A stretch of 64,000 nucleotides of DNA from G020353115 sp964640125 (GCA_964640125.1 CAZXGG010000008.1:13786-77785); one strand, 5' to 3'; counted from the first letter of the stretch, positions 16,399 to 26,422 are shown. A program made the numbers and translations. Notes: generated by a model not told the origin, from the letters alone.

Positions 16399-17469
16399 TC
16401 ACCCCTTATCGACAAACCGTTTAACAAATTTCCGGATATGATCCTCGATTATGGGTAGTTCTTTGAACGGTTTTCTGCAGTATACCTTTTTTTCTCTCAA
16501 CTCCTCAATGGTCTCTTCCTGGCCGGATTTAAAATTCAATTGTTTCTCTGTTACATGAAGGATCAATGGCAATTCTTCAAATGCAAAACCATAAAGTCGT
16601 TTCAACATGGTTTCCTTGTCTCCCATGATTCCAAGCTCCTGCAGTGCGGAATTGAATTGTTCTGATTCTTCGAAACCTCTTTCTTTCCTGTAATAGAGGT
16701 CTTTTCGCTGGTGAAACAGCTCGATCTGGATTGGATTTAGTGCCCTTGCCATATCCAGGATAAACTCAACAAAACGATGGTACAGGTATTCAATTTTCCC
16801 GGTTTCACCGGGTAGTAGAAAATGAAAATTTGCGGAACTTCTGAACCACATTCGTTCTTTCTTGATGTATTCATACCGTTCGGTATTCGGGTCAAGCAAT
16901 TCCCTGGCTTTGGGTAGAAGGTTGCGCGGTTCTGTTATATTTTTCTTTTCAATATAGAGATCGATCAGCTTAATCAGGATGTCGTAATGGTCGTAATTAA
17001 CAATTACTGTTTCGAGGTATTTCTCCAGATAATCAATAGCATCGTCGATGTTTTGAGACCTGATAAGTTCAGCCATGGTGATGTGCAGGGCAAGGAAATA
17101 TGGATCACCCTGCGGTTTTTTTTGAATGATTCCTTCCAGGTATTGGTGGGCTTCGTCAAAAGGGATTGATTCATCCCTTTTCATGTAAGGGATAAGCTTA
17201 TTCATGCACGTTACCAGTGCTGTATTTCCCTCTCTAAGGTACGCTTCAGCAATTTTTTTCAGGAAAGTCACGGCTTCTGAATAACCTTTTTCCTTTCTGA
17301 TGCTGGTGGCTTTTATCATCAGTTTGTGTACATCTTCTTCCGGATGTTTATAGGTGGTGTGTGGAACGTCAGGTGAGTCTTCAAACTGGATTCTTACATC
17401 CTGATGAGTTTTAACAGCATCTTTTTTTCCGGAACTCCATCGAAAAAGCTTTTTTAGAAACGAGATCAT
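16399..17469 (-). CDS. hypothetical protein with TPR-like helical repeats
   Basis: I do not recognise this 356-residue protein at family level. It starts with a basic amphipathic segment (FLKKLFRWSSGKKDAV), followed from about residue 45 to 195 by alternating helices with TPR-like spacing (GYSEAVTFLKKIAEAYLREG, DDAIDYLEKYLETV). The C-terminal 150 residues are charged and helical. There is no signal peptide, so it is probably cytoplasmic or peripheral at the membrane. It stands alone, divergent from the LysM gene. Confidence 0.65.
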   Translation of the reverse strand: MISFLKKLFRWSSGKKDAVKTHQDVRIQFEDSPDVPHTTYKHPEEDVHKLMIKATSIRKEKGYSEAVTFLKKIAEAYLREGNTALVTCMNKLIPYMKRDESIPFDEAHQYLEGIIQKKPQGDPYFLALHITMAELIRSQNIDDAIDYLEKYLETVIVNYDHYDILIKLIDLYIEKKNITEPRNLLPKARELLDPNTERYEYIKKERMWFRSSANFHFLLPGETGKIEYLYHRFVEFILDMARALNPIQIELFHQRKDLYYRKERGFEESEQFNSALQELGIMGDKETMLKRLYGFAFEELPLILHVTEKQLNFKSGQEETIEELREKKVYCRKPFKELPIIEDHIRKFVKRFVDKG

Positions 17470-17562
17470 GTCGGGTCACGTTAAGTAAATGAAGGACAAA
17501 TTTGTAAATTACTTCTGAACAGAAAGATACAAATTAATCCGGGTATAATCAAATAGTACCTA

Positions 17563-17593
17563 TTGGATTTGGATTGATACTTTATTACCTTTG
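17563..17593 (+). promoter_or_regulatory. Bacteroidota-type promoter of the LysM gene
   Basis: TTG (17563-17565), a 20-base spacer, then TACCTTTG (17586-17593). The implied transcription start near 17600 lies after the TTG at 17596, so that codon cannot be the translation start. Confidence 0.6.
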
Positions 17594-17619
17594 CTTTGCA
17601 ACCATTATTCATTAAGGTA

Positions 17620-19593
17620 TTGATAAAAAGCAGTTTATATCATAAAGTTCAGTCTGTATTGTTTCTATTATTGTTATTACTTGCAGTTGAGAACCCGGTT
17701 TGCACCCAGGACATCCCGGTTGAGATTAAAAAATCTACAGATAAAGTGATGATTGATGGCAAGGTCTATTACATTCACGTTGTCAGGGAGGGGCATACAC
17801 TATACTCGATCAGCAAGGTTTATGGAATTTCACAGAAAGAGATATCCAGGGAAAACCCCACGGTAGTATTTGGGTTACGGGTTGGACAGGCACTTAAAAT
17901 TCCGGCTGAACCAGTGCTTGAAGACGAGGAAGAACAGGTTGAACCGGAGAATTTTACCTATCATCCGATTCAGGAGAATGAAACCATCTACGCGCTGTCA
18001 AAGCGATACGGAGTGACTGAGGAGGAGATCCTTGATCATAATCCTGACCTGGTCATTGATGACATTGATATTGGAACCGTAATTAAGATCCCAAAAAAGA
18101 TTTTCACACCGGAAAAAGAATCGTTTGGTGCTGAAAGGGAACCCTTTGTTTATCACCGCGTAGAGAAGGGTGAAACCTTGTATTCCTTATCCAGAGAATA
18201 CAATGTATCTATTCGCCAGATCCGGAAAGCGAATGTCCAGATGAAAGGAAGCCCGAAGGAGGGTGAATATCTTCGGATACTGGTCACCGAGGGAGATGGC
18301 GACGTCGTTAATCCCGTGCTGGAAGATGATCCCGATATTTTTTTGGTGGAGGATACAGCACAATTTACAGATGAAACACCACCCTCTTTTTATGGAAAAT
18401 CAATAAATGTAGCTTTGATGCTTCCATTCTATTTGGATGAGAATGATGAGCGGGTAGTGATAGATACATCCGAGGTGGATGATTTCGGTAATGTAATTGA
18501 AAACGTCACAGAGCGGGGCGAGAATTGGATCTACCCGAGAAGCTTTAGCTACCTTGAGTTTTACGAGGGCGCCCTCCTGGCTGTTGAGTCACTTCAAGAA
18601 AGCGGGTTATCAATAAACTTTTCGGTATTTGACACGGAAAGGGATTCTGCCACGGTCCAGGGAATTATCGACAATGGTGATTTGCGTCAGATGGACCTTA
18701 TCATTGGTCCGGCATATACACATAACCTGCGCCTGGTGGCAGAATATGGAGAGCAAAGGAGGATTCCGGTGATTTCTCCTCTGGCTTCCAGGAACATTCT
18801 ACTTGACGAATGCCCATACCTCTTTCAGGTAAGGCCAACCTTTGAAACAGAGATTGAAAAGCTTTCCGCTTTTATTTCGGGATTCTACGATAAAAATATT
18901 ATCATGATCCATCCGGGGGATAGTCTCGAAGCGCCGCATGTTGATTTGCTAAAAAGAAGGCTTTTTTATAGGTTATCCTTTTATACTTTTTTTAGTGAGG
19001 TGGTTTTCAAAGAAGTTGTGTATAACGACGAGATTACAAAAAATGATTCGATCAACAGCATCGAACATGCACTATCCGGTGATGTGAAGAACATTGTCAT
19101 TATACCGAGTGATAAAGAACCCTTTGTCAGCAACATGGTGTCCATATTGAATACTCTGTCGACTGATTATGAGATATTGTTGGTAGGATATCAGTCATGG
19201 CAAAGATTCCGGAACATTGAGCTACAGCATTTCTACAATCTCAACCTGCATATATGCACACCGTTCATACTGGATTATACCAGAGATGAGGTGAAGGAGT
19301 TTATCCGGTCTTTCAGGGAGTCTTTTCATAGTGAACCTGAACCGTTTAGTTTTGCATGGCAGGGACACGATATCACCTATTATTTTGTGACGGGTGTTGC
19401 ACGGTATGGAAGGCGATTCAGAAACTATACCACCAGGCACCAGGTTGATTTGCTCGAATCGGAATACATGTTCCGAAGAGGAAACAATCGTGGAGGTTTC
19501 GAAAACAAACAGATCCATTTGATCCAGTACAATCCGGATCTGGAAATTACAAAAGTTGCTACGGAAGAACAGGGCACCTGGGGGAACAGGTAA
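17620..19593 (+). CDS. triple LysM - periplasmic binding fold protein
   Basis: The 657 residues begin with a strong signal peptide (LFLLLLLLAVEN). Three LysM peptidoglycan-binding modules follow at about 51-95, 113-158 and 177-222, each with a (G/N)xTxYxxSxxY-like core, then an acidic linker and a periplasmic-binding-protein type I fold (about 258-640; NVALMLPFYLDE, EFYEGALLAVE, LIIGPAYTHN, VISPLASRN). The fold normally binds amino acids or small ligands, or acts like the LpoA activator of peptidoglycan synthases. The start is uncertain: TTG at 17620 fits the promoter and the signal peptide, while the TTG at 17596 is too close to the promoter. It is monocistronic. Confidence 0.82.
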   Translation: MIKSSLYHKVQSVLFLLLLLLAVENPVCTQDIPVEIKKSTDKVMIDGKVYYIHVVREGHTLYSISKVYGISQKEISRENPTVVFGLRVGQALKIPAEPVLEDEEEQVEPENFTYHPIQENETIYALSKRYGVTEEEILDHNPDLVIDDIDIGTVIKIPKKIFTPEKESFGAEREPFVYHRVEKGETLYSLSREYNVSIRQIRKANVQMKGSPKEGEYLRILVTEGDGDVVNPVLEDDPDIFLVEDTAQFTDETPPSFYGKSINVALMLPFYLDENDERVVIDTSEVDDFGNVIENVTERGENWIYPRSFSYLEFYEGALLAVESLQESGLSINFSVFDTERDSATVQGIIDNGDLRQMDLIIGPAYTHNLRLVAEYGEQRRIPVISPLASRNILLDECPYLFQVRPTFETEIEKLSAFISGFYDKNIIMIHPGDSLEAPHVDLLKRRLFYRLSFYTFFSEVVFKEVVYNDEITKNDSINSIEHALSGDVKNIVIIPSDKEPFVSNMVSILNTLSTDYEILLVGYQSWQRFRNIELQHFYNLNLHICTPFILDYTRDEVKEFIRSFRESFHSEPEPFSFAWQGHDITYYFVTGVARYGRRFRNYTTRHQVDLLESEYMFRRGNNRGGFENKQIHLIQYNPDLEITKVATEEQGTWGNR

Positions 19594-19918
19594 ATCCGGG
19601 TTGTACATGTTGGTAAATTGCCTTTGCTGTTATACAGCAGGACGAACTTCGACACCGAAAAATGTTTGACAGTGTTCAGCAACGAAGCCCGTTTCGAAGC
19701 TCGTTATTCGGTTACGGATTTCTTTCAATAACGAATAACCGTGGATTTTTTTTGTTATCGGATTGCCTGGTGCTTCACTCGCCTCCCACTGGCATTCACA
19801 CAGTCCTGGCAGTTGACTTTTTTCAATTAACGATTAACTCATTCGCTTTTGAAGAGTGAAGAGACATGGTCAAATGACCCATCCACTTCTGACGGCTCCA
19901 GATGGAGGATTTCGGCAA
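19594..19918. other. 0.33-kb gene-free region between convergent genes
   Basis: It contains an inverted pair GTTATTCG ... CGAATAAC around 19703-19740 followed by a T-rich run, which could act as a terminator for the LysM gene. No open frame shows protein-like composition; the 65-codon frame at 19662-19859 has none of the family features or codon pattern of its neighbours. Confidence 0.5.
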
Positions 19919-22150
19919 TCAGTTGATGATTACTTCTTTTCTGGCATTTACAAAGAGCATATGTCCCGTCTGATCATATCCTTTGAAGAGATTATGTTTA
20001 TCATGTTTCAGTTGATCTCCAAGAAAACCAACGAGCGTAAGCGCGGCATCAGCTGATCGTTCATTGATCAGGTTTTTCATGCTGACTGTTTGGTCCTTTT
20101 TAATGATTTCAATGTTCTTTTTTGAGATGGGTAACCTTCCGGTATTCACCAGTTCGTATAGCTTGTCCTTTGTTTCCTCCAGATCTTCCTCTTTGCATAC
20201 ATCAAAGATCTTGATCACCCCCTTTCTCCAGTCTGGATGTCCCAGGATGATGTAGCTCAGGAGGATCATCAGGTTGGTATTTTCAATATCGTACCGGCTG
20301 ATCCAGATGTGAATACCATTTTTTACATTGATTGTCTTTCGGGATGAACCCAATACACAGATCTCATAATCACCGGATCGGCAAAGCGAATAGTTTTCGA
20401 TGATGTGGTCCAGGTTTTCAGGATTTTCTTTGTCAAATTCAAAGAGGATCATGTTATTATCCATCCCCGATATACTGGGAAGCTGAATTACCTGTGCAAT
20501 GGCTGATGTATAGGATGGTGAGATCAGTGTGTCGAGGTATATATTTGAATGTTCCTTTTCAGATTTGCTAACGAGTTGTTTAAGGTACTCCTGTGCTTCA
20601 AGGTGGCTGGTTTTTGAGTAGTACCCTTCGATCAGATGGATATAGGTTCCAAAACCATATTTGTGCGATATCCAGCTGAGCAGTTTAAATGCCTCATCCC
20701 GTTCAAATGTGTTTTGTGAGACACACACAACAGCGGGTCTCCATTTCTGGGATGATCCGATTTTTTTTGATTTCTGGAGGTATACCTGGAGGTTCCGGCT
20801 TAGCTGGAAAATGGCTCCCTGGAAGATGGCTTCAATACCCTGCCGGTCTTTATGGTGAAAATGGATGAATATATAGATTGCTGTCATAATGACCAGTGCA
20901 GCAGCAGCATATCCGGCATTTATCTTAAACATCAGCCATCCGCACATGACAAATCCAATGAGTGAAATATACCAGCGTGAGCGGAATGATGGCCTGTAGG
21001 ATGGATCGGCACCAAAATGGTAAAGAAATGAGATCAGGCATATTGATCCGTAGGTTACCATAAAGAACATGGATATGATTTCTGCAACCATATTAACATT
21101 TCCGATCGCCACAAAAAAGAAGGCAATAATACAGGTAATGACTGATCCGTTAAACGGTTCATTGGTTTCACCCTTCCCTTTGGCAACCAGATAGTTCAGT
21201 TTTCTGGAAGGGAAGGACCGGTCTACACCAAGCGCCTGCAATGTTCGTGGTGCAACCATAACCGATCCGAGGGCAGATGAGATGGTGGAAGCGGCCAGCC
21301 CTATCGGTATCACAATTCCGCCGTAAAGAGCTATTTTGCTCATGATCAATTGATCATTCAGTAAATCTTCCGGTGAAACTGAGATTTTTAATTTCCACGA
21401 AACAAAAACATAGGTGATCATCCCGATTACTGTAGCTGTCGTTGTTCCCAATGGGATCGATCGGGCAGGATTACGGAGATCTCCTGAAAGTCCAACGCCG
21501 GCGGTCATCCCGGTAAAAGCAGGAAAACAGATGGCAAAAACAATAAAGAAATCATTCATATTACGGAATGATCCGGTGAAAAAGCCGGATTCATGGCTGT
21601 ATGAATAATCCGTTTTCCCAATAAAAAAGAGGACTAATGAGATGAACAGGATGGCGACGACGAAATAGAGGGTTTTGACTCCCAGGTTGGCTCCCTTTTT
21701 CAGGATCAGCAGCGACAAAACAGCCATTGCCGGAAGACTGATTACCTGACGGGGCAGGGTAATATTAAATCGTTCATGAACAAAATTAAAAAACGGTTCA
21801 AAGGCTTCGGTGAATGCAATGACATAAAATGCCACACTGATGGCTTGTGAGCAAAAGAGAGCAAAACCAATGGTGGCTCCTATATTCAATCCGAAAGAGC
21901 GCGATATGATGAAATATTCACCCCCTCCTTTTACTTTTTCATTGGTAGCTATTTCTGAAAGCGCAAGGGCAGTTGGGATGGTTACCATGTGTCCGATCAG
22001 AATCATTAGAAGAACACCAAACATTCCGAGCGTTCCGACAGCGTATCCAAAGCGCAGGAATAATATGGCACCCAGTATGGTTGATATTGCTGTAAAAAAG
22101 ACGGGTGCTGTACCAAAGCCTCGTTTTTTTTCACCGTTTAGGGTTGACAT
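19919..22150 (-). CDS. APC-superfamily permease, cation-chloride-cotransporter type
   Basis: This 743-residue protein has about 12 membrane helices in residues 10-430, opening with FGTAPVFFTAISTILGAILFLRFG, the first-helix pattern of the SLC12/CCC branch of the amino acid-polyamine-organocation superfamily. About 300 residues of soluble C-terminal domain follow, as in Na/K/Cl cotransporters. GGGEYFIISRSFG and AFPAFTG-like core motifs are present. The substrate could be K/Cl or amino acids and cannot be fixed from sequence alone. A TACATTTA-like -7 element lies about 20 bases upstream. Confidence 0.85.
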   Translation of the reverse strand: MSTLNGEKKRGFGTAPVFFTAISTILGAILFLRFGYAVGTLGMFGVLLMILIGHMVTIPTALALSEIATNEKVKGGGEYFIISRSFGLNIGATIGFALFCSQAISVAFYVIAFTEAFEPFFNFVHERFNITLPRQVISLPAMAVLSLLILKKGANLGVKTLYFVVAILFISLVLFFIGKTDYSYSHESGFFTGSFRNMNDFFIVFAICFPAFTGMTAGVGLSGDLRNPARSIPLGTTTATVIGMITYVFVSWKLKISVSPEDLLNDQLIMSKIALYGGIVIPIGLAASTISSALGSVMVAPRTLQALGVDRSFPSRKLNYLVAKGKGETNEPFNGSVITCIIAFFFVAIGNVNMVAEIISMFFMVTYGSICLISFLYHFGADPSYRPSFRSRWYISLIGFVMCGWLMFKINAGYAAAALVIMTAIYIFIHFHHKDRQGIEAIFQGAIFQLSRNLQVYLQKSKKIGSSQKWRPAVVCVSQNTFERDEAFKLLSWISHKYGFGTYIHLIEGYYSKTSHLEAQEYLKQLVSKSEKEHSNIYLDTLISPSYTSAIAQVIQLPSISGMDNNMILFEFDKENPENLDHIIENYSLCRSGDYEICVLGSSRKTINVKNGIHIWISRYDIENTNLMILLSYIILGHPDWRKGVIKIFDVCKEEDLEETKDKLYELVNTGRLPISKKNIEIIKKDQTVSMKNLINERSADAALTLVGFLGDQLKHDKHNLFKGYDQTGHMLFVNARKEVIIN

Positions 22151-22250
22151 ACAAATCCGGTTTTTATGTAAATGTACGAATGATTATGTATGGTCCTTAT
22201 CCGGGATCTGAAAACGAATCAGCCTGAAGCGAAGTTGGAATGTAGAAAGG

Positions 22251-23162
22251 TTATTCTGCAACATTCCAGCCAAAATCAATGTATTCAGATGAAAATTGAT
22301 CCCCTTCGACCCTGACGATCAGGAATCCTTCTTCCATCTCTCCACGCGGACCTCTCCACCAGTTGGCACATACTGCACCGCCGGTGATGAAATGGGTTCC
22401 TTTTGCAAAGATATCCTCAAAGAAATGGAGGTGCCCCTGCAATACCAGCTTCAGGTTATGATTTACGAACAGATCCAATACTTCTTTTGAGTTTGTGATC
22501 ACGAGCCCACGGCTGTTTGGTGATGTTGCCCCCTGAACCAATTGTGTCTGAATGGTTACAAAAGGAATGTGAACAGAGATGCAAATGGGTGTTTCAGGAT
22601 CAACAGCATCCAGGTCATCCTTCAACCATGCTATCTGCTCCTGATCGACGTACCCGTAATAGCCACCCTCTTCCCACTCATCGATGGAATCCAGGATATA
22701 AAACCTCCATCCTTTGTGATCGAAGGTGTAGTAGCGCTTTCCAATCCGCTCCATAAAGAAGCGATCACCATACAGGGAGTGTGTTGAATCAACACCGCTG
22801 CTTTCATAATATCCGAATACTTCATGATTGCCCATGGTATTATAAACAGGCATGTTGAACTTTTTAACAGTTTCGTTATAGAGGTTGTATAAAGAATCCG
22901 CCCTGCCATATGTCTGCCCCAATGCATCCATGATGAGGTCTCCTCCCGTGATGACAAAGTCGGGTTTTAATTCGTTTACTGTTGCAATTGCTTTTTTGAA
23001 ACCTTTGGTGGCATTACGTTCCGGTTGAACATGAATGTCGGTCAGAAATGCAAAGGAGAATGCCTCCTCTTCAGACACCCTTTGCTTGCAGCCAAAGAAT
23101 AACAGTGTACTTATCAGAAAAATCAGGTTACGGTTCATGTTTGATGCGATCCACTTTTTCAT
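22251..23162 (-). CDS. metallophosphoesterase lipoprotein
   Basis: This 303-residue calcineurin-like phosphoesterase has a lipoprotein signal (LISTLLFFGC) and all five metal-binding blocks: DIHVQP, GGDLIMD, GNHEVFG, VHIP and QGHLHF. The substrate is unknown; secreted members include nucleotidases and phospholipid or purple-acid-type phosphatases. The start could also be the ATG at 23138, which gives a shorter signal peptide. It is monocistronic. Confidence 0.85.
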   Translation of the reverse strand: MKKWIASNMNRNLIFLISTLLFFGCKQRVSEEEAFSFAFLTDIHVQPERNATKGFKKAIATVNELKPDFVITGGDLIMDALGQTYGRADSLYNLYNETVKKFNMPVYNTMGNHEVFGYYESSGVDSTHSLYGDRFFMERIGKRYYTFDHKGWRFYILDSIDEWEEGGYYGYVDQEQIAWLKDDLDAVDPETPICISVHIPFVTIQTQLVQGATSPNSRGLVITNSKEVLDLFVNHNLKLVLQGHLHFFEDIFAKGTHFITGGAVCANWWRGPRGEMEEGFLIVRVEGDQFSSEYIDFGWNVAE

Positions 23163-23189
23163 CTTAGTATATCTTTGTTAAAGAACAAA

Positions 23190-23197
23190 CAAACTTA
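23190..23197 (-). promoter_or_regulatory. -7 element of the metallophosphoesterase gene
   Basis: The minus strand reads TAAGTTTG, a TAnnTTTG match about 28 bases before the ATG at 23162. The -33 element is not obvious. Confidence 0.4.
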
Positions 23198-23356
23198 TAA
23201 AATTTGGTTAACCTTTGATGCAGGGAAACCGGTTTTTATGAGAAATATTTCAACATGCCATACTGGACCATATCATACCCGGGTGCAAGGCACTATTAAC
23301 TATATATGGATTTTTTTACTATTTTCACATACAGATCCCTTATAACAAGGTAAAAA

Positions 23357-24091
23357 ATGGAACGGTCCTGGTTAAAGGCTGGTTTATCTATCCTGGTTTT
23401 TGGTGTGCTCTATCTTTTCACAGCCCTGCTTGTGATTATTACCCTCATACTGATCCTTCTTTCTTTTAAACGCACGGTTCCACATATCATTTATTTCTGG
23501 GCAAATTCCCTGTTTTTTATCATGGGAAAAAAAATCCACGTGACAGGCATTGAGAACATTGAGAAGAGTAAGAACTATATTGTTGTTGCAAATCATGCCA
23601 GTCTCTTTGATATTTTAGCCATTGTGTCATTTTTTCCAACGGTTACCTGGTTTGGGCACGAACGGTTACTCAGGATACCGTTCTTCAGACGGATATTGAA
23701 GATTACTGACTATATTCCCTTTAAAGAACGGAATATCCGGAATACCAGAGAGATGCTTGATCAATTGGTTCAAAAATCAAAGGAGCATTCTGTTGCTATT
23801 TTCCCGGAAGGAACCAGAACACTTGATGGTAAAATAAACCGGTTTTATAAAGGATTCATCTATTTATTAAGAGCAACTGAAATAGACATTTTACCGGTTA
23901 CATTAAACGGATTCTTTACCCTTAAACCCAAAAACAGGGCATGGATCGATTTCACACCTAAACTGGAGGTCTTTATTCATAAACCAATTGAGAATAAACA
24001 ACTGGTTGAAAAAGAGGACCATGAAATTCTTGAAATTGTGAGGGAAACAGTTGAATCTGAATACCATCCCAAATTTTACAGTCATCCATGA
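23357..24091 (+). CDS. 1-acyl-glycerol-3-phosphate acyltransferase (PlsC-like)
   Basis: This 244-residue membrane-bound acyltransferase has N-terminal hydrophobic segments (about 8-38), the catalytic NHxxxxD motif at 79-85 (NHASLFD) and the FPEGTRT block at 149-155 that binds glycerol phosphate. It probably makes phosphatidic acid from lysophosphatidic acid. Its stop overlaps the start of the lipid kinase gene by 4 bp (ATGA), so the two are translationally coupled. Confidence 0.92.
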   Translation: MERSWLKAGLSILVFGVLYLFTALLVIITLILILLSFKRTVPHIIYFWANSLFFIMGKKIHVTGIENIEKSKNYIVVANHASLFDILAIVSFFPTVTWFGHERLLRIPFFRRILKITDYIPFKERNIRNTREMLDQLVQKSKEHSVAIFPEGTRTLDGKINRFYKGFIYLLRATEIDILPVTLNGFFTLKPKNRAWIDFTPKLEVFIHKPIENKQLVEKEDHEILEIVRETVESEYHPKFYSHP

Positions 24092-25068
24092 ACCAACGAT
24101 CATCGAACCAGTATAAAATGAATGAAATAAACCATACCCTGAGTTCAAAACCTGAAAGAAAATGGGTTTTCATCGTCAATCCAATTGCCGGAAATGGTTT
24201 TGCAAAAAGCATTATTCCGCAGTTGAACAATCTGATTCATAACTATCAGATTGATGCAGAGTTGGTTATGACTGAATACAGGGGGCATGCCACCGAGCTG
24301 GCAAGGGCATTTCTGGAAAGAGGATTTCAGAATTTTGTGGGAGTTGGGGGTGACGGCACGATGAATGAGATGGTTCACCCACTTATAAACAAGGAGAATG
24401 TCGTTATTGGGACAATCCCGGCCGGTACAGGAAATGATTTTATCCAGATCCTGGGATTCCCGGATAGATTTGAAGAGATGGATTGGGACATTTTTTTCGA
24501 GCAACATGTGATCAGCATGGATGCCGGTATATGCAATGGAATACCGTTTATCAACGGTATGGGGCTGGGTTTTGATGCACAGGTAGCGGCTGAAAATTAC
24601 ACTGAACCGGGAGAGGTTAAAAAAGGAGGGAAAAGCAAATACCTCTGGCAAATTGTCAAAACCCTTCTTTTTTTTAAGGAGAAGAGAGCGGTTATCCTTA
24701 CCAATGGAGAGCGGCAGGAAAGAAGTTGTTTCATCAATACCATTGCAAACGGAAGAAGATTTGCCGGAGGATTTTACCTGACCCCAAAAGCCCTTGCTAA
24801 TGATGGATTGCTCGATATTTGCAATATCGAAAAACTAAACCTGATTGAACGGTTAAAATTATTGCCACTGGTGCCAAAAGGAACGCACCTGAAGGATCGT
24901 AAAGTTAATTACTATCAGACGGATAAAGTCAATATAGAATTCGAAACAGAAGTTCCGTATCACCTGGATGGGGAACTCTATTTTGGATCGCGTTTCGATG
25001 TACAGATCATACCTCGTGCTTTACGCTTTATTTATAATCCGGAGGGGAATCATTTCTTCAATCCGTGA
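24088..25068 (+). CDS. diacylglycerol kinase-family lipid kinase (DagK/YegS type)
   Basis: This 326-residue protein has the NPIAGNG opening (31-37), the nucleotide loop GGDGT (87-91) and GTGNDF (113-118), the hallmarks of the DagK catalytic domain, and a C-terminal beta-rich domain. It transfers phosphate from ATP to a lipid, likely diacylglycerol or a sphingoid/ceramide-type lipid; Bacteroidota can make sphingolipids. Translation may instead start at the ATG at 24118 (MNEINHT). It is coupled to plsC by an ATGA overlap. Confidence 0.9.
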   Translation: MNQRSSNQYKMNEINHTLSSKPERKWVFIVNPIAGNGFAKSIIPQLNNLIHNYQIDAELVMTEYRGHATELARAFLERGFQNFVGVGGDGTMNEMVHPLINKENVVIGTIPAGTGNDFIQILGFPDRFEEMDWDIFFEQHVISMDAGICNGIPFINGMGLGFDAQVAAENYTEPGEVKKGGKSKYLWQIVKTLLFFKEKRAVILTNGERQERSCFINTIANGRRFAGGFYLTPKALANDGLLDICNIEKLNLIERLKLLPLVPKGTHLKDRKVNYYQTDKVNIEFETEVPYHLDGELYFGSRFDVQIIPRALRFIYNPEGNHFFNP

Positions 25069-25090
25069 ACAGGTAGACCATAATGCATCC

Positions 25091-25756
25091 ATGAAGACGA
25101 GGGAACGGTATATTGCTTTTTTTGACCTGGATGGTACCATACTGAAACAGAACAGTGGAAAAATACTGGTTTACCAGGCTTACAAGGCAGGCATGATGGC
25201 CCGCAGGGAGTTATTCTTTGGAATGTATCTTTCGTTGTTGTATAAACTTGATCTGATGAGCCCTTTGAAGATAATAGAAAAGATGGCGGTGTGGGTGACC
25301 GGCTTCCCGGAAAAGGTTCTGCAGGAGTTTGCAGAAGAGGTGTTTAACAGCACCTTACAGGTTTTGATTCGATCTGAAATCCCATCTGAACTTCACTTTC
25401 ATAAAGCCCGGAATGCTGAGCTGGTCATCCTTTCATCAGCGATCGGTGAAATCTGTTCCCCTGTCGCCAGGTTCCTGGGTATGAATGCTGTAATCAGCTC
25501 CAAACTTGAGGTTCATGAAGGATATTATACGGGCTATCCGGAAGGCAACTTTTGTGTCGGGACTGAAAAATTCCTGAGACTTCAGGAATATTGCAGCATG
25601 AAAGGATATTTACCCGGTGAAGCATATTTCTACGGTGATACAATTTCCGATCTTCAGGCCTTATCGGCAGTAGGGCATCCGGTTTGCGTCAATCCGGACC
25701 GAAAATTGAATAGGGTGGCCAATGCTAACGGATGGGATGTTCGACAGTGGACATGA
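25091..25756 (+). CDS. HAD-IB family phosphatase
   Basis: This 221-residue HAD hydrolase has motif I FFDLDGT (about 9-15), motif II Ser in ILSSA, and motif III GDTISDLQAL. Family IB includes phosphoserine phosphatase and lipid-phosphate phosphatases. Directly after plsC and a lipid kinase, a lipid-phosphate role is plausible, though not provable. The start at 25091 is chosen because residues coded upstream are unlike a HAD N-terminus and lie inside the previous gene. Confidence 0.85.
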   Translation: MKTRERYIAFFDLDGTILKQNSGKILVYQAYKAGMMARRELFFGMYLSLLYKLDLMSPLKIIEKMAVWVTGFPEKVLQEFAEEVFNSTLQVLIRSEIPSELHFHKARNAELVILSSAIGEICSPVARFLGMNAVISSKLEVHEGYYTGYPEGNFCVGTEKFLRLQEYCSMKGYLPGEAYFYGDTISDLQALSAVGHPVCVNPDRKLNRVANANGWDVRQWT

Positions 25757-25811
25757 AGGCAGGAGAAACCGGGTATACGGTCAGGGAATAAGGCAGAGGT
25801 CATTTCTTTGC

Positions 25812-26399
25812 TTAGTCGTTCAGGACATCATCCATAACGGTACGTAAACGACCATAATTTTTTTCCATCAGATTCCTTTTTTCGGTATTGAAGAGCAGGG
25901 CTGTGGGATGGCGAAGAGGATAAATGAGTTGATCATCCAACTCGATCAATTTACCAAATAAGGTATGGTAATCTTTGCTTGCCGGCCTATCCAGATCAAA
26001 CCGCATCAGGATGTAACGCGTGGCATGAAATCCAAGTGGGACAATCAGTTTTGGATTAACAAGCGATATCTCCTGTTCCAGGTGTTTTGAGCACTCTGCA
26101 ATTTCACGACTTGAAGGCCTGCGGCATTTTGGAATATAGCATTTAATCAGATTGGTCATATAGATCTCATCGGCACCAATCCGGGACTTTGTGAGTAATT
26201 GGCGGAATATTTTACCGGAGGGTCCAACAAACATCTGCCCTGCTTTGTTTTCGAGCTCTCCCGGAGCCTGGGCAATCACCATGACCTTTGACCGGAAGTT
26301 GCCTTCTCCACATACCGCCTGTTGACGGGTTGCTGCCAGCCCGCATGCCTTGCATCCCCGAACCTGTTGTTGCAGTAATGAGAAATCCGGATCCTTCAT
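25812..26399 (-). CDS. family 4 uracil-DNA glycosylase
   Basis: This 195-residue enzyme removes uracil from DNA in base-excision repair. The iron-sulfur cysteines are visible (CKACGL at 16-21, then C-x-n-C in NLIKCYIPKC and IAEC), as are the catalytic block AQAPGELE and the C-terminal HPTALL motif. It is the thermophile- and Bacteroidota-type family with a 4Fe-4S cluster. A TACTTTTG promoter element lies just upstream. Confidence 0.9.
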   Translation of the reverse strand: MKDPDFSLLQQQVRGCKACGLAATRQQAVCGEGNFRSKVMVIAQAPGELENKAGQMFVGPSGKIFRQLLTKSRIGADEIYMTNLIKCYIPKCRRPSSREIAECSKHLEQEISLVNPKLIVPLGFHATRYILMRFDLDRPASKDYHTLFGKLIELDDQLIYPLRHPTALLFNTEKRNLMEKNYGRLRTVMDDVLND

Positions 26400-26414
26400 C
26401 TCTAATGTTTACAG

Positions 26415-26422
26415 CAAAAGTA
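26415..26422 (-). promoter_or_regulatory. -7 element of the uracil-DNA glycosylase gene
   Basis: The minus strand reads TACTTTTG, a full TAnnTTTG match 16 bases before the ATG. The -33 element is not evident. Confidence 0.45.

Noticed and set aside
269..19716. Shared words CCCGTTTCGAA and CGGTTACG at 269-290 and 19688-19716
   Set aside because: The words occur in different order and the surrounding sequence does not align; chance or short common words are more likely.
19662..19859. 65-codon open frame between the LysM gene and the permease
   Set aside because: Its composition is not protein-like and it overlaps a hairpin and a T-run.
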